From: a virus
Strand: one strand, 5' to 3'
DNA length: 39,033 nucleotides
IMG/VR virus record: IMGVR_UViG_3300033148_002508
Location: 1 to 39,033 of that record
Positions 29,529 through 36,975 of this stretch are shown piece by piece. Positions within the stretch are counted from its first letter, which is position 1; each line of letters opens with the position of its first letter. The notes under the pieces are model-generated. The model did not search any database. It was not told the DNA's origin and saw only the letters and a list, made by a program, of their open reading frames with translations. A program made the position numbers and the translations under genes.

Positions 29529-29948
29529 CTATTCCTCCTTAAAAGTATTATAATGTAGCGCCATATGGCACTTATGACACAACCAAACTAGCAAGTATGG
29601 TCGATTATAATCTGGGTGATGCGCCTCCCCATATTGCTCCCCACATTTCATACAAGGTTGTTGCTGTATTTCCCCGTTTTTCTTCATTCTCTCTACATAT
29701 TTCCATGCTAGCATTTTAAGTTTCAGTATTTCGTCTTGCTTCTTAAAATATCCCCTAAAGTAGCCACTGTCTCGCAGTCGTTCATAAGATTTCTTTCGGC
29801 TTTCTATTGCGCTTGCCGTTTTGCTATAAGCCCTCCTATATTCCCTCTTACAAGACTTACACCATGCTTGACACTCGTAATTCTTGAACCGATAAAACTC
29901 ACTTACTAATAACTCCCTCTTGCACTTGGAACATATTTTTGTATCCAT
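29529..29948 (-). CDS. HNH-type endonuclease, 139 aa
   Basis: The N-terminal zinc ribbon has CSKCKRELLVSEFYRF and CKSCKREYRR. The C-terminal region has CMKCGEQYGEAHHPDYNRPY and LCHKCHMALH, the Cys-framed His-His core of small phage HNH nucleases. Such enzymes act as homing-type nucleases or assist packaging or recombination. A 7-bp hairpin (CCTATTC/GAATAGG) covers part of its SD. RNA-2 begins just after its stop. Confidence 0.82.
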   Translation of the reverse strand: MDTKICSKCKRELLVSEFYRFKNYECQAWCKSCKREYRRAYSKTASAIESRKKSYERLRDSGYFRGYFKKQDEILKLKMLAWKYVERMKKNGEIQQQPCMKCGEQYGEAHHPDYNRPYLLVWLCHKCHMALHYNTFKEE

Positions 29949-29956
29949 ATTGCCCT

Positions 29957-29987
29957 CCTATTCTCACTATAACACAAGGGGAATAGG
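29957..29987 (-). promoter_or_regulatory. Hairpin overlapping the SD of the HNH gene
   Basis: CCTATTC (29987-29981 on the minus strand) pairs with GAATAGG (29963-29957). The second arm covers part of the AGGAGGG SD (29959-29953), which may limit translation of the nuclease. Confidence 0.45.
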
Positions 29988-29999
29988 AATGCAACCCCC

Positions 30000-30536
30000 T
30001 CACATCTCCTCCTTCTTAAAGTTAGCATGAGATATAGCCAGTCTGAACACATCATCATCTTTAACGGCTATAGCTCCAGTCAACCATCCTGTAAATGCAT
30101 TGGCGTAACTTAGCACCTCAGTTGGCTTTATCTGAGAGCAACCGCACATTTCACAGGCGCATTTAAGGGCTACTTGCTTTTCTATACTAGACCTTGTTGT
30201 TAAGTCTTTATTTGCCCAGTCCTCCTTGGTCATCTTGCCATCTTTCGGTGGCTTTGATATGTCTGGCATAGCTTCTGGCTCTACTTCGTGGGACATGTCT
30301 TGGGTGAAGATATCAACTTGTTTGAAGTCTTCGACAAATGGCTTGCCCTTATACTCTCCCATTGTCCATGAATACGCCCTACCTACTTGGAGTTCACCCC
30401 ACTTGTCTTTCAGATACCCCTCTCGCCCATACTTGACTTTTAAGACATATCCGTCTCCTAGTGTAACTTTCTTAAAAGCCTTCCCCTGGTAATCGTCATC
30501 CTCTATGGTTTCAATAATCCCTACGAATTCTGACAC
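30000..30536 (-). CDS. Putative OB-fold ssDNA-binding/recombination protein, 178 aa
   Basis: Residues 1-75 form a five-strand beta pattern (FVGIIETIEDDDYQGKAFKK, then GYVLKVKYGREGYL and GRAYSWTMGEYKGKPFVEDF) like an OB-fold. The C-terminal region (DWANKDLTTRSSIEKQVALK) resembles phage proteins found next to recombination genes, where a basic RRSIERQ-type helix is common. Translation starts at GTG (30536) nine bases after GGAGG, overlapping the upstream stop by 16 bases. An SSB-like role is inferred from fold pattern and place. Confidence 0.7.
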   Translation of the reverse strand: MSEFVGIIETIEDDDYQGKAFKKVTLGDGYVLKVKYGREGYLKDKWGELQVGRAYSWTMGEYKGKPFVEDFKQVDIFTQDMSHEVEPEAMPDISKPPKDGKMTKEDWANKDLTTRSSIEKQVALKCACEMCGCSQIKPTEVLSYANAFTGWLTGAIAVKDDDVFRLAISHANFKKEEM

Positions 30537-30742
30537 TTCTCCTCCTCTATCTGTTTATTGATTAAATTTAAGGCATCAACAATTGTTTTTATAGTTATCG
30601 GCCAATCTGCTCTACCTGCCCATGAGTGGTATTCCTTTTCGCCATCAATGCTCATGTACTTTGCGTTGCATTGTAAAGCACCCCAAGAACTAGGATATAA
30701 AACGATGTTAATTTCCTCAATCCCCCTTAAAAACTCTCTCAT
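30521..30742 (-). CDS. Hypothetical protein, 73 aa
   Basis: The protein starts MREFLRGIEEINIVLYPSSW; the middle (SIDGEKEYHSWAGRADWPIT) is aromatic and the end (IVDALNLINKQIEEEKC) helical. GGAGGAGAG precedes the ATG, and it overlaps both neighbours. No family is recognised; it travels with YopX and the OB-fold-like protein. Confidence 0.7.
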   Translation of the reverse strand: MREFLRGIEEINIVLYPSSWGALQCNAKYMSIDGEKEYHSWAGRADWPITIKTIVDALNLINKQIEEEKCQNS

Positions 30743-31197
30743 CTCTCCTCCAAAAGTTCCTTATTCTCATATATGTTGCCGATGACTTCAGAGTTTTCTA
30801 AACCATGCAAGCCTCTATAATCGTAAACCTGTATTTCGCTATCTATCTCACCATTACTTCGTATCAAGATGAAGCGTTTTAACCACCAACCACAACCACT
30901 AATGTTATCGTCGTAACACTTGCCATTATCATATTCTCCAAATTTAACCTCATATCTAATTTGGTAGGTGTTGTCGTGGGCGTCTTTAGAGTTATGGGCA
31001 AGCACATCCCCCTCATATATCTCCTTGCCCTGTTTATCAAGTAGGCCTGTGTATTGCATGATGATATGGCTTCCCTTGAGTGGAGCAAATCCTATGTGTG
31101 TGTCAAGAATGGCGGAACCGCCATCATCAATGCCAACATCGACCCACATCTTCTTTTCTTCTTCCTGCCAAGCTCTAAATTTAGTCTCTCTACTCAT
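30739..31197 (-). CDS. YopX family protein
   Basis: KFRAWQEEEKKMWVDVG at the start, MQYTGLLDKQGKEIYEGDVL in the middle and EVIGNIYENKELLEE at the end match the YopX family (known from Bacillus phage SPbeta), whose beta domain forms an oligomeric barrel. The molecular function is unknown. Length (152) is typical. It overlaps the next gene by 4 bases. Confidence 0.92.
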   Translation of the reverse strand: MSRETKFRAWQEEEKKMWVDVGIDDGGSAILDTHIGFAPLKGSHIIMQYTGLLDKQGKEIYEGDVLAHNSKDAHDNTYQIRYEVKFGEYDNGKCYDDNISGCGWWLKRFILIRSNGEIDSEIQVYDYRGLHGLENSEVIGNIYENKELLEER

Positions 31198-31200
31198 CTC

Positions 31201-32022
31201 TTACCTCGCTCTCACGGCTATTATGGGATTGTTATAAAAGCGAACTCCTGCCACAGGCTTACTGTCATGGTGTTTCTTGGCAATGGCAGTTAGCATGGCG
31301 GTATCCACAACCAAATATTCTCTTGGGATTACTGACTCATCAACGATTTCATAAGTCCAGTGGGAGACCATACCAGTGCTACCCATATCAGTAGAAACTT
31401 TCTTGGCTTCTGGTATCACCTCAACGAGATTGACTGACTCGGATAACTCACCCTTGAGCTTCATTTCCGCTTCGGCAGCTTCCATCCTCTTACGATTAAT
31501 CTCTTCCTGCTCTGCCCGAATGCGAGCCTGCTCTTGCTGATAGGCTAGTACCTTGTCGCGGGTGATTTTATCCGCTTCAAGAACTGGTTCCATCAAGGTC
31601 TTGTAGGTCTCGTTTATGGCGTCTACCTGTTCCTTTAGAGGACTCAGATATTCCTTTCTCTTTGCTTCCATAGTTTTCTTGAGTTTGGCAATAATCGAAA
31701 GGTCATCAGTAGCTGCCTTGGCATCCCCAATCGCAACGATAACCCTTTCCTTGGCAAACTTCAGAAGACCTCGAGCCTCTTCAAAATAGCCATGCACCTC
31801 AATGTCTTCCCCAGCTCGAAGAGCTAGTGCTGTTCCCATCTCTGTCGGTAGTGTCCCCGTATCGCTAGGCTGAGTCCCGCTGTCAGGGGATACAGTTTGT
31901 GGGCCAGGGATTATGCCTCCAGGTGCTAGATATTTCTCCGCTTCCTTCTCGGCAATACACTGCGCGCATCCTTCATAGATTTCAAACTCCGTACCGTGCT
32001 TCTTGCAAAAGACTGTTGTCAT
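31201..32022 (-). CDS. Coiled-coil protein of phage recombination regions, 273 aa
   Basis: A short Cys-His knuckle (CKKHGTEFEIYEGCAQC) precedes a Pro/Gly/Thr linker, a long coiled coil (about 85-195, with AKLKKTMEAKRKEYLSPLKE and QARIRAEQEEINRKRMEA), and a beta-rich C-terminal domain (WTYEIVDESVIPREYLVVD, then AIAKKHHDSKPVAGVRFYN). Proteins with this tail usually neighbour RecT/Erf annealing genes in siphophages and podophages. No such recombinase is recognised here. A recombination-linked scaffold role is inferred. The junction element supplies the region just before its SD. Confidence 0.75.
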   Translation of the reverse strand: MTTVFCKKHGTEFEIYEGCAQCIAEKEAEKYLAPGGIIPGPQTVSPDSGTQPSDTGTLPTEMGTALALRAGEDIEVHGYFEEARGLLKFAKERVIVAIGDAKAATDDLSIIAKLKKTMEAKRKEYLSPLKEQVDAINETYKTLMEPVLEADKITRDKVLAYQQEQARIRAEQEEINRKRMEAAEAEMKLKGELSESVNLVEVIPEAKKVSTDMGSTGMVSHWTYEIVDESVIPREYLVVDTAMLTAIAKKHHDSKPVAGVRFYNNPIIAVRAR

Positions 32023-32032
32023 AATTTACTCC

Positions 32033-32048
32033 CCCTATACTGATAAGA
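32033..32048 (-). repeat. Gene-junction element, copy 3
   Basis: CCCTATACTGATAAGA as at 23525-23544 and 24141-24160. Here it includes the last codons and TAG stop of the upstream gene and abuts the next SD. Confidence 0.93.
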
Positions 32049-32223
32049 CTGCTTTTACTAAAACTGGATTAAAATTATGCTTCTTGTCCCACCTATCCCA
32101 ACATTGAGTCTCGTTTTCACAAATGATAAACTCTTCGTATCCTCGGCCACCTACATACTTGAGCCTTCTTACAACATCAGACCCCTTATGCCCACAATGA
32201 TTGCAGATTAGTTTGTCTGTCAT
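32035..32223 (-). CDS. Zinc-ribbon protein, 62 aa
   Basis: ICNHCGHKGSDVVRRLKY and IICENETQCWDRWDKKH give two metal-binding pairs of the zinc-ribbon type, with aromatic residues around the second. CAAGGAGAGAAG precedes the ATG, which overlaps the upstream stop (ATGA). Its C-terminal LSV codons are part of the repeated junction element. Confidence 0.76.
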   Translation of the reverse strand: MTDKLICNHCGHKGSDVVRRLKYVGGRGYEEFIICENETQCWDRWDKKHNFNPVLVKAVLSV

Positions 32224-32390
32224 TTAACTTCTCTCCTTGGTATATCCACCCCATCTGGTGTCTGCATCTTGATAAACCTGCCCTTCACTTTCACAGTTAC
32301 ATCTGAGGGATAATTAGGGGCACCAGTCCTTAATCCTTGTTTCATCCCTCGGTTAATCCTGTGCATTTCTGATTCTGTCATTGATAACAT
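32220..32390 (-). CDS. Small basic protein, 56 aa
   Basis: The frame reads MLSMTESEMHRINRGMKQGL, then VTVKVKGRFIKMQTPDG. AAGGAGG lies eight bases before the ATG, and it is coupled to the zinc-ribbon gene by ATGA. It is basic and beta-prone at the C-terminus, and may bind nucleic acid. Confidence 0.7.
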   Translation of the reverse strand: MLSMTESEMHRINRGMKQGLRTGAPNYPSDVTVKVKGRFIKMQTPDGVDIPRREVK

Positions 32391-32465
32391 ACTAACAGCC
32401 TCCTTAAAGATGCGCTATGGTTGTCTCAGGGCTTCTGGTGTGGTTTCTGTACACTGCTCTAATCA

Positions 32466-32690
32466 TTATATCAACCTCTCAAACTTATGCGTATAACCTG
32501 CTTCTTTCATATCGTATTGAGCATTAAGATATTCCTCTTCTGGGTCAGGGTTTGGGTGAAAACATTTAGGCAACTCCCCTTTAACTTTAAGAACTACATC
32601 TTGGGAGTCAAGATACTCTAAAACTAAGTCAGCTTCTTCGCCCATCGTCATCACCAACTCTAGCCCTTCTTTTATCTTTTCTTTTGTCAT
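32466..32690 (-). CDS. Hypothetical protein, 74 aa
   Basis: The ATG at 32690 (MTKEKIKEGLELVMTMG) follows GGAG by eight bases; longer starts overlap the upstream zinc protein by more. The chain is acidic and helical with a DPEEEYLNAQYDMKEAGYTH segment. The family is not recognised. The 75 bases after its stop hold no convincing gene. Confidence 0.68.
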   Translation of the reverse strand: MTKEKIKEGLELVMTMGEEADLVLEYLDSQDVVLKVKGELPKCFHPNPDPEEEYLNAQYDMKEAGYTHKFERLI

Positions 32691-32829
32691 ACTTAATCTC
32701 CACGCCAGGTAAAGTCTCTGCCTTAAAACAATAGTCGCAATCTTTGGGAATGTATGACTTAGTCGCTTTGCACCACTCACAAAATAGCAAACAACCATCG
32801 CCCAATATTTTTATCTCTTTTTTACTCAT
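32629..32829 (-). CDS. Cys-rich (zinc-binding) protein, 66 aa
   Basis: GDGCLLFCEWCKATKSY and KDCDYCFK give five or six cysteines, enough for a zinc site. The C-terminus is very basic (KYDKRKDKRRARVGDDDG). AAGGAG lies seven bases before the ATG and the ATGA overlap couples it to the ribbon-helix-helix gene. It overlaps the next gene by 62 bases in another frame, which is long for this genome, so the C-terminal boundary is less certain. Confidence 0.65.
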   Translation of the reverse strand: MSKKEIKILGDGCLLFCEWCKATKSYIPKDCDYCFKAETLPGVEIKYDKRKDKRRARVGDDDGRRS

Positions 32830-32984
32830 CGCTTACTCCTTGAATGGCTCCTAAGCCCAATCTTGATAGCCCAGTTCATCCAGCTATTGAAACTAATTTT
32901 CCTACGATTAGCCCTTTGCTCTATTGCAGCAACAACATCATTTTTAATCCTGACCCCTCTTGCTATACTGTCTCTTTTCGGCAT
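32826..32984 (-). CDS. Arc-like ribbon-helix-helix protein, 52 aa
   Basis: The frame starts MPKRDSIARGVRIKNDVV, then AAIEQRANRRKISFNSW and MNWAIKIGL, the beta-strand, helix, helix order of Arc/Mnt-type regulators at nearly minimal length. GGAGGG lies seven bases before the ATG. It is the first gene after an early promoter flanked by two GGGTGCAC sites, so autoregulation is likely (inference). Confidence 0.75.
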   Translation of the reverse strand: MPKRDSIARGVRIKNDVVAAIEQRANRRKISFNSWMNWAIKIGLRSHSRSKR

Positions 32985-32986
32985 TG

Positions 32987-33047
32987 GTGCACCCTCCATC
33001 TAGTTTTAGTATAACAGAAAATCATCGTTTGTCAATACCCTGTGCAC
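32987..33047. promoter_or_regulatory. Paired GTGCAC sites flanking the early promoter
   Basis: GTGCAC palindromes at 32987-32992 and 33042-33047, each within GGGTGCAC on the minus strand, sit 55 bp apart on either side of the promoter. They are candidate operators for the ribbon-helix-helix protein. Confidence 0.4.
33008..33035 (-). promoter_or_regulatory. Early minus-strand promoter
   Basis: TTGACA (33035-33030), a 16-base spacer and TATACT (33013-33008), with TG at the extended -10 position. It reads the ribbon-helix-helix gene and the early genes below it. Confidence 0.87.
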
Positions 33048-33089
33048 CCATTTGGCATATTTATTTTTAACTTTCCAATAAAATAAACC

Positions 33090-33120
33090 GCCCGTCTATC
33101 CTGTAACAGGATAGACGGGC
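33090..33120 (-). terminator. Strong stem-loop terminator ending the late unit
   Basis: GCCCGTCTATCCTG (33090-33103) pairs perfectly with CAGGATAGACGGGC (33107-33120): 14 bp around a TAA loop. On the minus strand GGTTTATTTTATT follows, moderately U-rich; on the plus strand TTT follows. It separates the late unit from the early promoter. Confidence 0.85.
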
Positions 33121-33169
33121 TTTAATAGAATCCCTTACAATATTCTGTTATAAGGTCTCAGTGTGGCTC

Positions 33170-33592
33170 TCAGGGTGATACAAGGGTGTCTAGTGATGGT
33201 TCGTAGAGAATCTCGTTGGGCAAAACCCAAGCATATAAATCAATATCGTCTGGGTTATCCCGTTTGCTGGCGTGCTTATACATTTTCCCACTGACGGAGA
33301 TATATGAAGTGCGGACTTGGATTCTGAGTAAAGTATTATTTTTCGCAACAACTATGTCACAAGGACAGGCTGGACTCAATGCTCTGAAAACATCGAAACC
33401 TTTGGCCATTAAATCTACTGCAACCCGAAGTTCGGATATCGCTCCAGTTGTGCTGGAGCTATTGCCTCTTAATAAAGTGGGGTTTTCTTGTTTGAATTTA
33501 GCTTTTAGAAACTCTGCTTTACATTGATGACCGCAATATTTCCATTTTATCGTTGGAAGTTTTTTCCCACAATATACGCAAAAATGTTCCAT
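33170..33592 (-). CDS. PD-(D/E)XK-type nuclease with N-terminal zinc finger, 140 aa
   Basis: The zinc finger is Cys5, Cys8, Cys20, Cys24. Then GAISELRVAVDLMAKGFDVF with Glu54, CDIVVAKN with Asp79 and LRIQVRTSY (Gln92-Val-Arg94) give the motif order of the PDDEXK_5 (group I intron endonuclease-like) family, where QxK is usual; Arg replaces the Lys. It may be a Holliday-junction or restriction-like enzyme, or inactive. A promoter ends seven bases before the ATG and there is no SD, so the mRNA may be leaderless. Confidence 0.8.
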   Translation of the reverse strand: MEHFCVYCGKKLPTIKWKYCGHQCKAEFLKAKFKQENPTLLRGNSSSTTGAISELRVAVDLMAKGFDVFRALSPACPCDIVVAKNNTLLRIQVRTSYISVSGKMYKHASKRDNPDDIDLYAWVLPNEILYEPSLDTLVSP

Positions 33593-33599
33593 ATATTAA

Positions 33600-33628
33600 A
33601 TAATAACAGAATTAACTAATTTTGTCAA
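33600..33628 (-). promoter_or_regulatory. Promoter of the PD-(D/E)XK gene
   Basis: TTGACA (33628-33623), a 17-base spacer and TATTAT (33605-33600), with TG at the extended -10 position. The expected start is within a base or two of the ATG at 33592. Confidence 0.85.
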
Positions 33629-33644
33629 GTCCTAAGCCCCTCAT

Positions 33645-33815
33645 TCACGGCATAGGGCTTTTACCAGCTATGGATTCCACGACTTTAGGTAAGGTAGCGC
33701 AAATTCCACCAACGGCAACGCCAGCGATGTTGTCAAATCCCAACCATGCCATAAAACAAGATACAGCTCCGAGAACCAGAATACCCAAGATTACGCTAAC
33801 ACTAAATTTATACAT
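33645..33815 (-). CDS. Putative holin, two membrane segments, 56 aa
   Basis: The ATG at 33815 (MYKFSVSVILGILVLG) follows AAGGAGAGG. Residues 5-24 and about 28-45 are two hydrophobic helices separated by a short DN turn, followed by a polar tail (ESIAGKSPMP). Size and topology fit a small class II holin, which permeabilises the membrane at lysis. Upstream in-frame GTG/ATG codons near 33866 would add about 17 residues. No endolysin is adjacent, so the assignment rests on topology. Confidence 0.62.
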   Translation of the reverse strand: MYKFSVSVILGILVLGAVSCFMAWLGFDNIAGVAVGGICATLPKVVESIAGKSPMP

Positions 33816-33862
33816 TTTCCTCTCCTTATAATTTTCAATGCTATCCCAAAACGGGGGTAACA

Positions 33863-34084
33863 TCACAGCACTAGGCTAATAATATAACCGATTACTCCTA
33901 CCGCCACAGCACTTGAAAAGAACCACAGGGGGCGTGCTATATTGTGCATCATTTCATTATAAAGCATACCGAAGGCAGCTAAAAATAAGGTGTTGGTATC
34001 ACAATCCTTCCAGCCTTGCTCGCCAGAGGCGAGTTCGTCCATAGCTTCTTTAACCATCCTGTTGAAAAAACCATTGCTTTCCAT
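33863..34084 (-). CDS. Membrane protein with C-terminal anchor, 73 aa
   Basis: A soluble, acidic N-terminal half (MESNGFFNRMVKEAMDELA) is followed by an amphipathic segment and one strong C-terminal membrane helix (PLWFFSSAVAVGVIGYII). It lies next to the holin-like gene. It could be a holin partner, antiholin or inner spanin-like protein; no family is recognised. Confidence 0.65.
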   Translation of the reverse strand: MESNGFFNRMVKEAMDELASGEQGWKDCDTNTLFLAAFGMLYNEMMHNIARPLWFFSSAVAVGVIGYIISLVL

Positions 34085-34086
34085 AA

Positions 34087-34356
34087 CTACCGCCTAAAAA
34101 TCATTCTAATAATAGTAGAAAATGCCTCAGATAGAGAGCACCTTACAGGGTTGCACTCTTTTATCCAGTAAATCCCTTTCTTATAGCCATTGATAGCCCA
34201 TTGGTGCCACTCATGGCTACCAAAGGCACTCCACGTCTCGGGGTCTTCTTGAACTAGCTCATCATAAGTCTCATGGATTTCTATGCGGAACTTGAATTGA
34301 GTTATAGTTTGTTCAGGGGTGAGCGGTCCTGTATACTTGCCATCTAAAACATTCAT
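34087..34356 (-). CDS. Hypothetical late protein, 89 aa
   Basis: The protein starts MNVLDGKYTGPLTPEQTITQ and contains ETWSAFGSHEWHQWAINGYK, Trp-rich and soluble, with a basic C-terminus (IIRMIFRR). AAGGAG precedes the ATG by seven bases. It lies between the tail hub and the membrane proteins, where a lysis enzyme is often found, but I see no catalytic motif. Confidence 0.68.
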   Translation of the reverse strand: MNVLDGKYTGPLTPEQTITQFKFRIEIHETYDELVQEDPETWSAFGSHEWHQWAINGYKKGIYWIKECNPVRCSLSEAFSTIIRMIFRR

Positions 34357-34368
34357 GGTAGTCTCCTT

Positions 34369-36972
34369 TTATTCTTTATCCCAATATCCGAGAATATCTA
34401 TGTAGAAATCTGCTTGAGCGTTGCCGGAAAAGTCTCCAACGGACAGTTGGTATTCAAGTTTCTCATCAGCATCTACCCCAACTATCACAAAAGCATAGAA
34501 CCTTCGTGGAGCTTCGGAATCTGATAACCACTCACCGACTCGTAACCGAGGATAATATGTCGGCGTATCCCCATTTTTACGAACTTCTAACTGGAAGGAA
34601 TCTGCTTGTCCTGGTTCCTCACTATCCACGTTAATCTGCAATAAAAGTGCCACAGCAAATGTAGAAGCACTGGTTTGGGCTGTAACATCAAGGTCAGTCC
34701 AAGCTAAAGTTGAAGTACGGTTTGAATCAGTAAGTATCCTTGTGGACTCAGCTAACCAATTAAAATGTTCTATTTGAGCATCAATCTGTGTCTTAGTGTA
34801 GTAAGGTAGCAAAGCAGCATCTATCTGCTCATCGGTAGGCTCTTGACCTTCAACCCAGCCGAGACGGGTAATCATTGCATTGTATAGCGATACCAGACCG
34901 TTAAGTCCTTTATCACCCCACAATTCGGCAATCGCAGCTTCCACCCACTTCATACCCGTTAGTTCGTTTTCATATTCTCCCCTGCCATATAACCAATCGA
35001 GTTGGTCATCTATTATCTCAAAGCTAGGCTCCCACTTTAAGGTTGCCTCTTTCTTTGTAGGTTCTGGTATCGGCTCTCTTTGAAGTAACGATGGTCCTGT
35101 CCCAGGTACGCCTTTAAGAGCAACCCCGCCAAATCCAAAGTCCATTCTCCAGGTAGTGCCTGGTCTGTATGACCGCCTGATGTACCCGATATTGCCAGTC
35201 CTTGAAGTATCCTCAGTATTTAACGCATTGACCTTCACATAGTCAAAGACCTCAGAGCCAAGGTTCATTGGCACACTGGCCGCACCTCTTTGGGCAGCTA
35301 TCTCTAATCGTGAAATCATTGCTGCTGCTATGCTGGCACCCTGAGCATTATCAACCAGGCTAGTTCTTATAGGAGCACTAGTTATGGGGAGCAAGCCAAA
35401 ACTCGTTGCGCTAGTAGCTTCACCTGAATACTCAGTCGCATCCGTCTTCAGGGACTTAACGACAATGCGGTTGGGAATTACCAGGGCTTTACGGACTGCT
35501 TTTGAGAAAAATGTATGTCCTGAAGTGAGGGAGTTTTCAGAGTCGTATTCTGTACCAGAGGTTATCGGCACAAACACATGAATCTTTCCGTCAGCCCTAA
35601 CAATCTTCTCTCCGCCAGTGTAACCGAGTAGTTGGTTTATCTTATCAAGGCGGCTCTGCCCTTCTCTAATTATGAAGGCATCCTTTGGCGTGTAAACGTC
35701 AAGGAGAGCATCTTCAATAGTGTAAACATCATTGGTGTCCCACTGGTTATCTCCACCACCAGCTAGGGCGGCTACGGTAACAGTAGTGGCATCATTATCC
35801 GTGATAGTACCTGAGCTTCCATCTGTGCCATTGCGAATCACTTGACCAATCAAAGCATCGGTCTTAAAGGCAGCCGCAGAGTCGGTCATTATGGTTGCAT
35901 GAACCCCGCCAGTATGAGTCCCATGTGGGTCATAGACAACTTCGTAGTCTAGCCCTGCATCATGGGAGTCCTCAAAGCAGTCTATACCAGCGCCGGTGTA
36001 TTTGTAGCGGTAAAGGCAATCTTCGTCTTTGGTTTCCCAGTCATCCCCAGGAGCACCAGCAGCTTCAACCCTGAAAATCCACTCACCAGGCTTTACAGCA
36101 TTTGGACTATATGAGACCATTACATAGTTGCCCGCATCACCATCTACAAACTCACAGTAAGCCCAGACACCACCAGTATCTTCGCCTGCGGGATAAGTTA
36201 TCTCCTCATCTATTGTTGCTGGGGTATCAAAGGTTGCTTCATACCAAACTCCGGAGGTAGTAAGAGTGTTGGCATTAGCCAAAACTTTAGTGAGCAGAAT
36301 AGCTTGTGGGGCTTCAACCTCTCGGATGATAAAGGTTATATCACCTGCTGGGTTTCCAAACTTCTTTAACCTGAAAGACAACTTGGTAACTGTTCTGTTA
36401 GGAATACTAAGCCTCTGCCCAGCACCATGCAGGTTAGCATCAAGATTAATGTAACTCACCGATGGGTCATAGGCTTCTTGCTTCTCGGTCAGTTCTTCTG
36501 TAACCGGTTCCCCATCAGCTATCTCAGTAATCATGTCCTTAGCTGTCTTAGTAGATGACCAGTGGTGGGAGTAGTCTTTACTTGCCTTCTGCTCGGACAA
36601 GAGATTAGGTATTCCAACTAGAGATAAGCGGCACTGTAAAACCCCAGGTGCAGATGACAAGTTTTGAGCTAGAACTTTCAAAGGTGCTATGGCAGAATAC
36701 TCATCCCCACTAGCTGTTACCAGCCCCCACTCAAGAACTGCATCCCAGCCCTGTAGACTTTTGGTAGTAAAGTAGCCATCGGCATTGTCAAGGATAACCT
36801 CGCAGGTCTGGCTATCCGATGCCTCCTCCTGTGAAGGTATGTCCTTTATGCGGTCTTCCTCAACGACAACGTCAGCCTCAACTGCTGCGGGGTCGGAGAA
36901 GGTGATTTTGATTTTAGGTTCAAGGACAGCCGACTCTTGAGCTGTCGTTTCGGTTGCTGTTAGGCTACGCAT
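34369..36972 (-). CDS. Large tail protein with hub-like N-terminal domain, 867 aa
   Basis: The N-terminal region (EPKIKITFSDPAAVEADVVV, then EVILDNADGYFTT and LQGWDAVLEWGLV) resembles baseplate-hub/tail-associated proteins, in which a tandem beta-barrel binds the tail tip. A SKDYSHHWSSTKTAKDMITE segment and a GYTGGEKIVRADGKIHVF strand pair belong to the same hub-type region. Between about 180 and 430 are Gly/Thr-rich beta insertions. A helical stem (about 665-760) follows, and the last 100 residues form a beta domain (STFAVALLLQINVDSEE, then FYIDILGYWDKE) that may bind the receptor. Confidence 0.75.
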   Translation of the reverse strand: MRSLTATETTAQESAVLEPKIKITFSDPAAVEADVVVEEDRIKDIPSQEEASDSQTCEVILDNADGYFTTKSLQGWDAVLEWGLVTASGDEYSAIAPLKVLAQNLSSAPGVLQCRLSLVGIPNLLSEQKASKDYSHHWSSTKTAKDMITEIADGEPVTEELTEKQEAYDPSVSYINLDANLHGAGQRLSIPNRTVTKLSFRLKKFGNPAGDITFIIREVEAPQAILLTKVLANANTLTTSGVWYEATFDTPATIDEEITYPAGEDTGGVWAYCEFVDGDAGNYVMVSYSPNAVKPGEWIFRVEAAGAPGDDWETKDEDCLYRYKYTGAGIDCFEDSHDAGLDYEVVYDPHGTHTGGVHATIMTDSAAAFKTDALIGQVIRNGTDGSSGTITDNDATTVTVAALAGGGDNQWDTNDVYTIEDALLDVYTPKDAFIIREGQSRLDKINQLLGYTGGEKIVRADGKIHVFVPITSGTEYDSENSLTSGHTFFSKAVRKALVIPNRIVVKSLKTDATEYSGEATSATSFGLLPITSAPIRTSLVDNAQGASIAAAMISRLEIAAQRGAASVPMNLGSEVFDYVKVNALNTEDTSRTGNIGYIRRSYRPGTTWRMDFGFGGVALKGVPGTGPSLLQREPIPEPTKKEATLKWEPSFEIIDDQLDWLYGRGEYENELTGMKWVEAAIAELWGDKGLNGLVSLYNAMITRLGWVEGQEPTDEQIDAALLPYYTKTQIDAQIEHFNWLAESTRILTDSNRTSTLAWTDLDVTAQTSASTFAVALLLQINVDSEEPGQADSFQLEVRKNGDTPTYYPRLRVGEWLSDSEAPRRFYAFVIVGVDADEKLEYQLSVGDFSGNAQADFYIDILGYWDKE

Positions 36973-36975
36973 TAT

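Noticed and set aside
32393-32455. A 20-codon minus-strand frame (MIRAVYRNHTRSPETTIAHL)
   Set aside because: A GAGAGG lies upstream, but the frame is too short to judge and shows no recognisable pattern.
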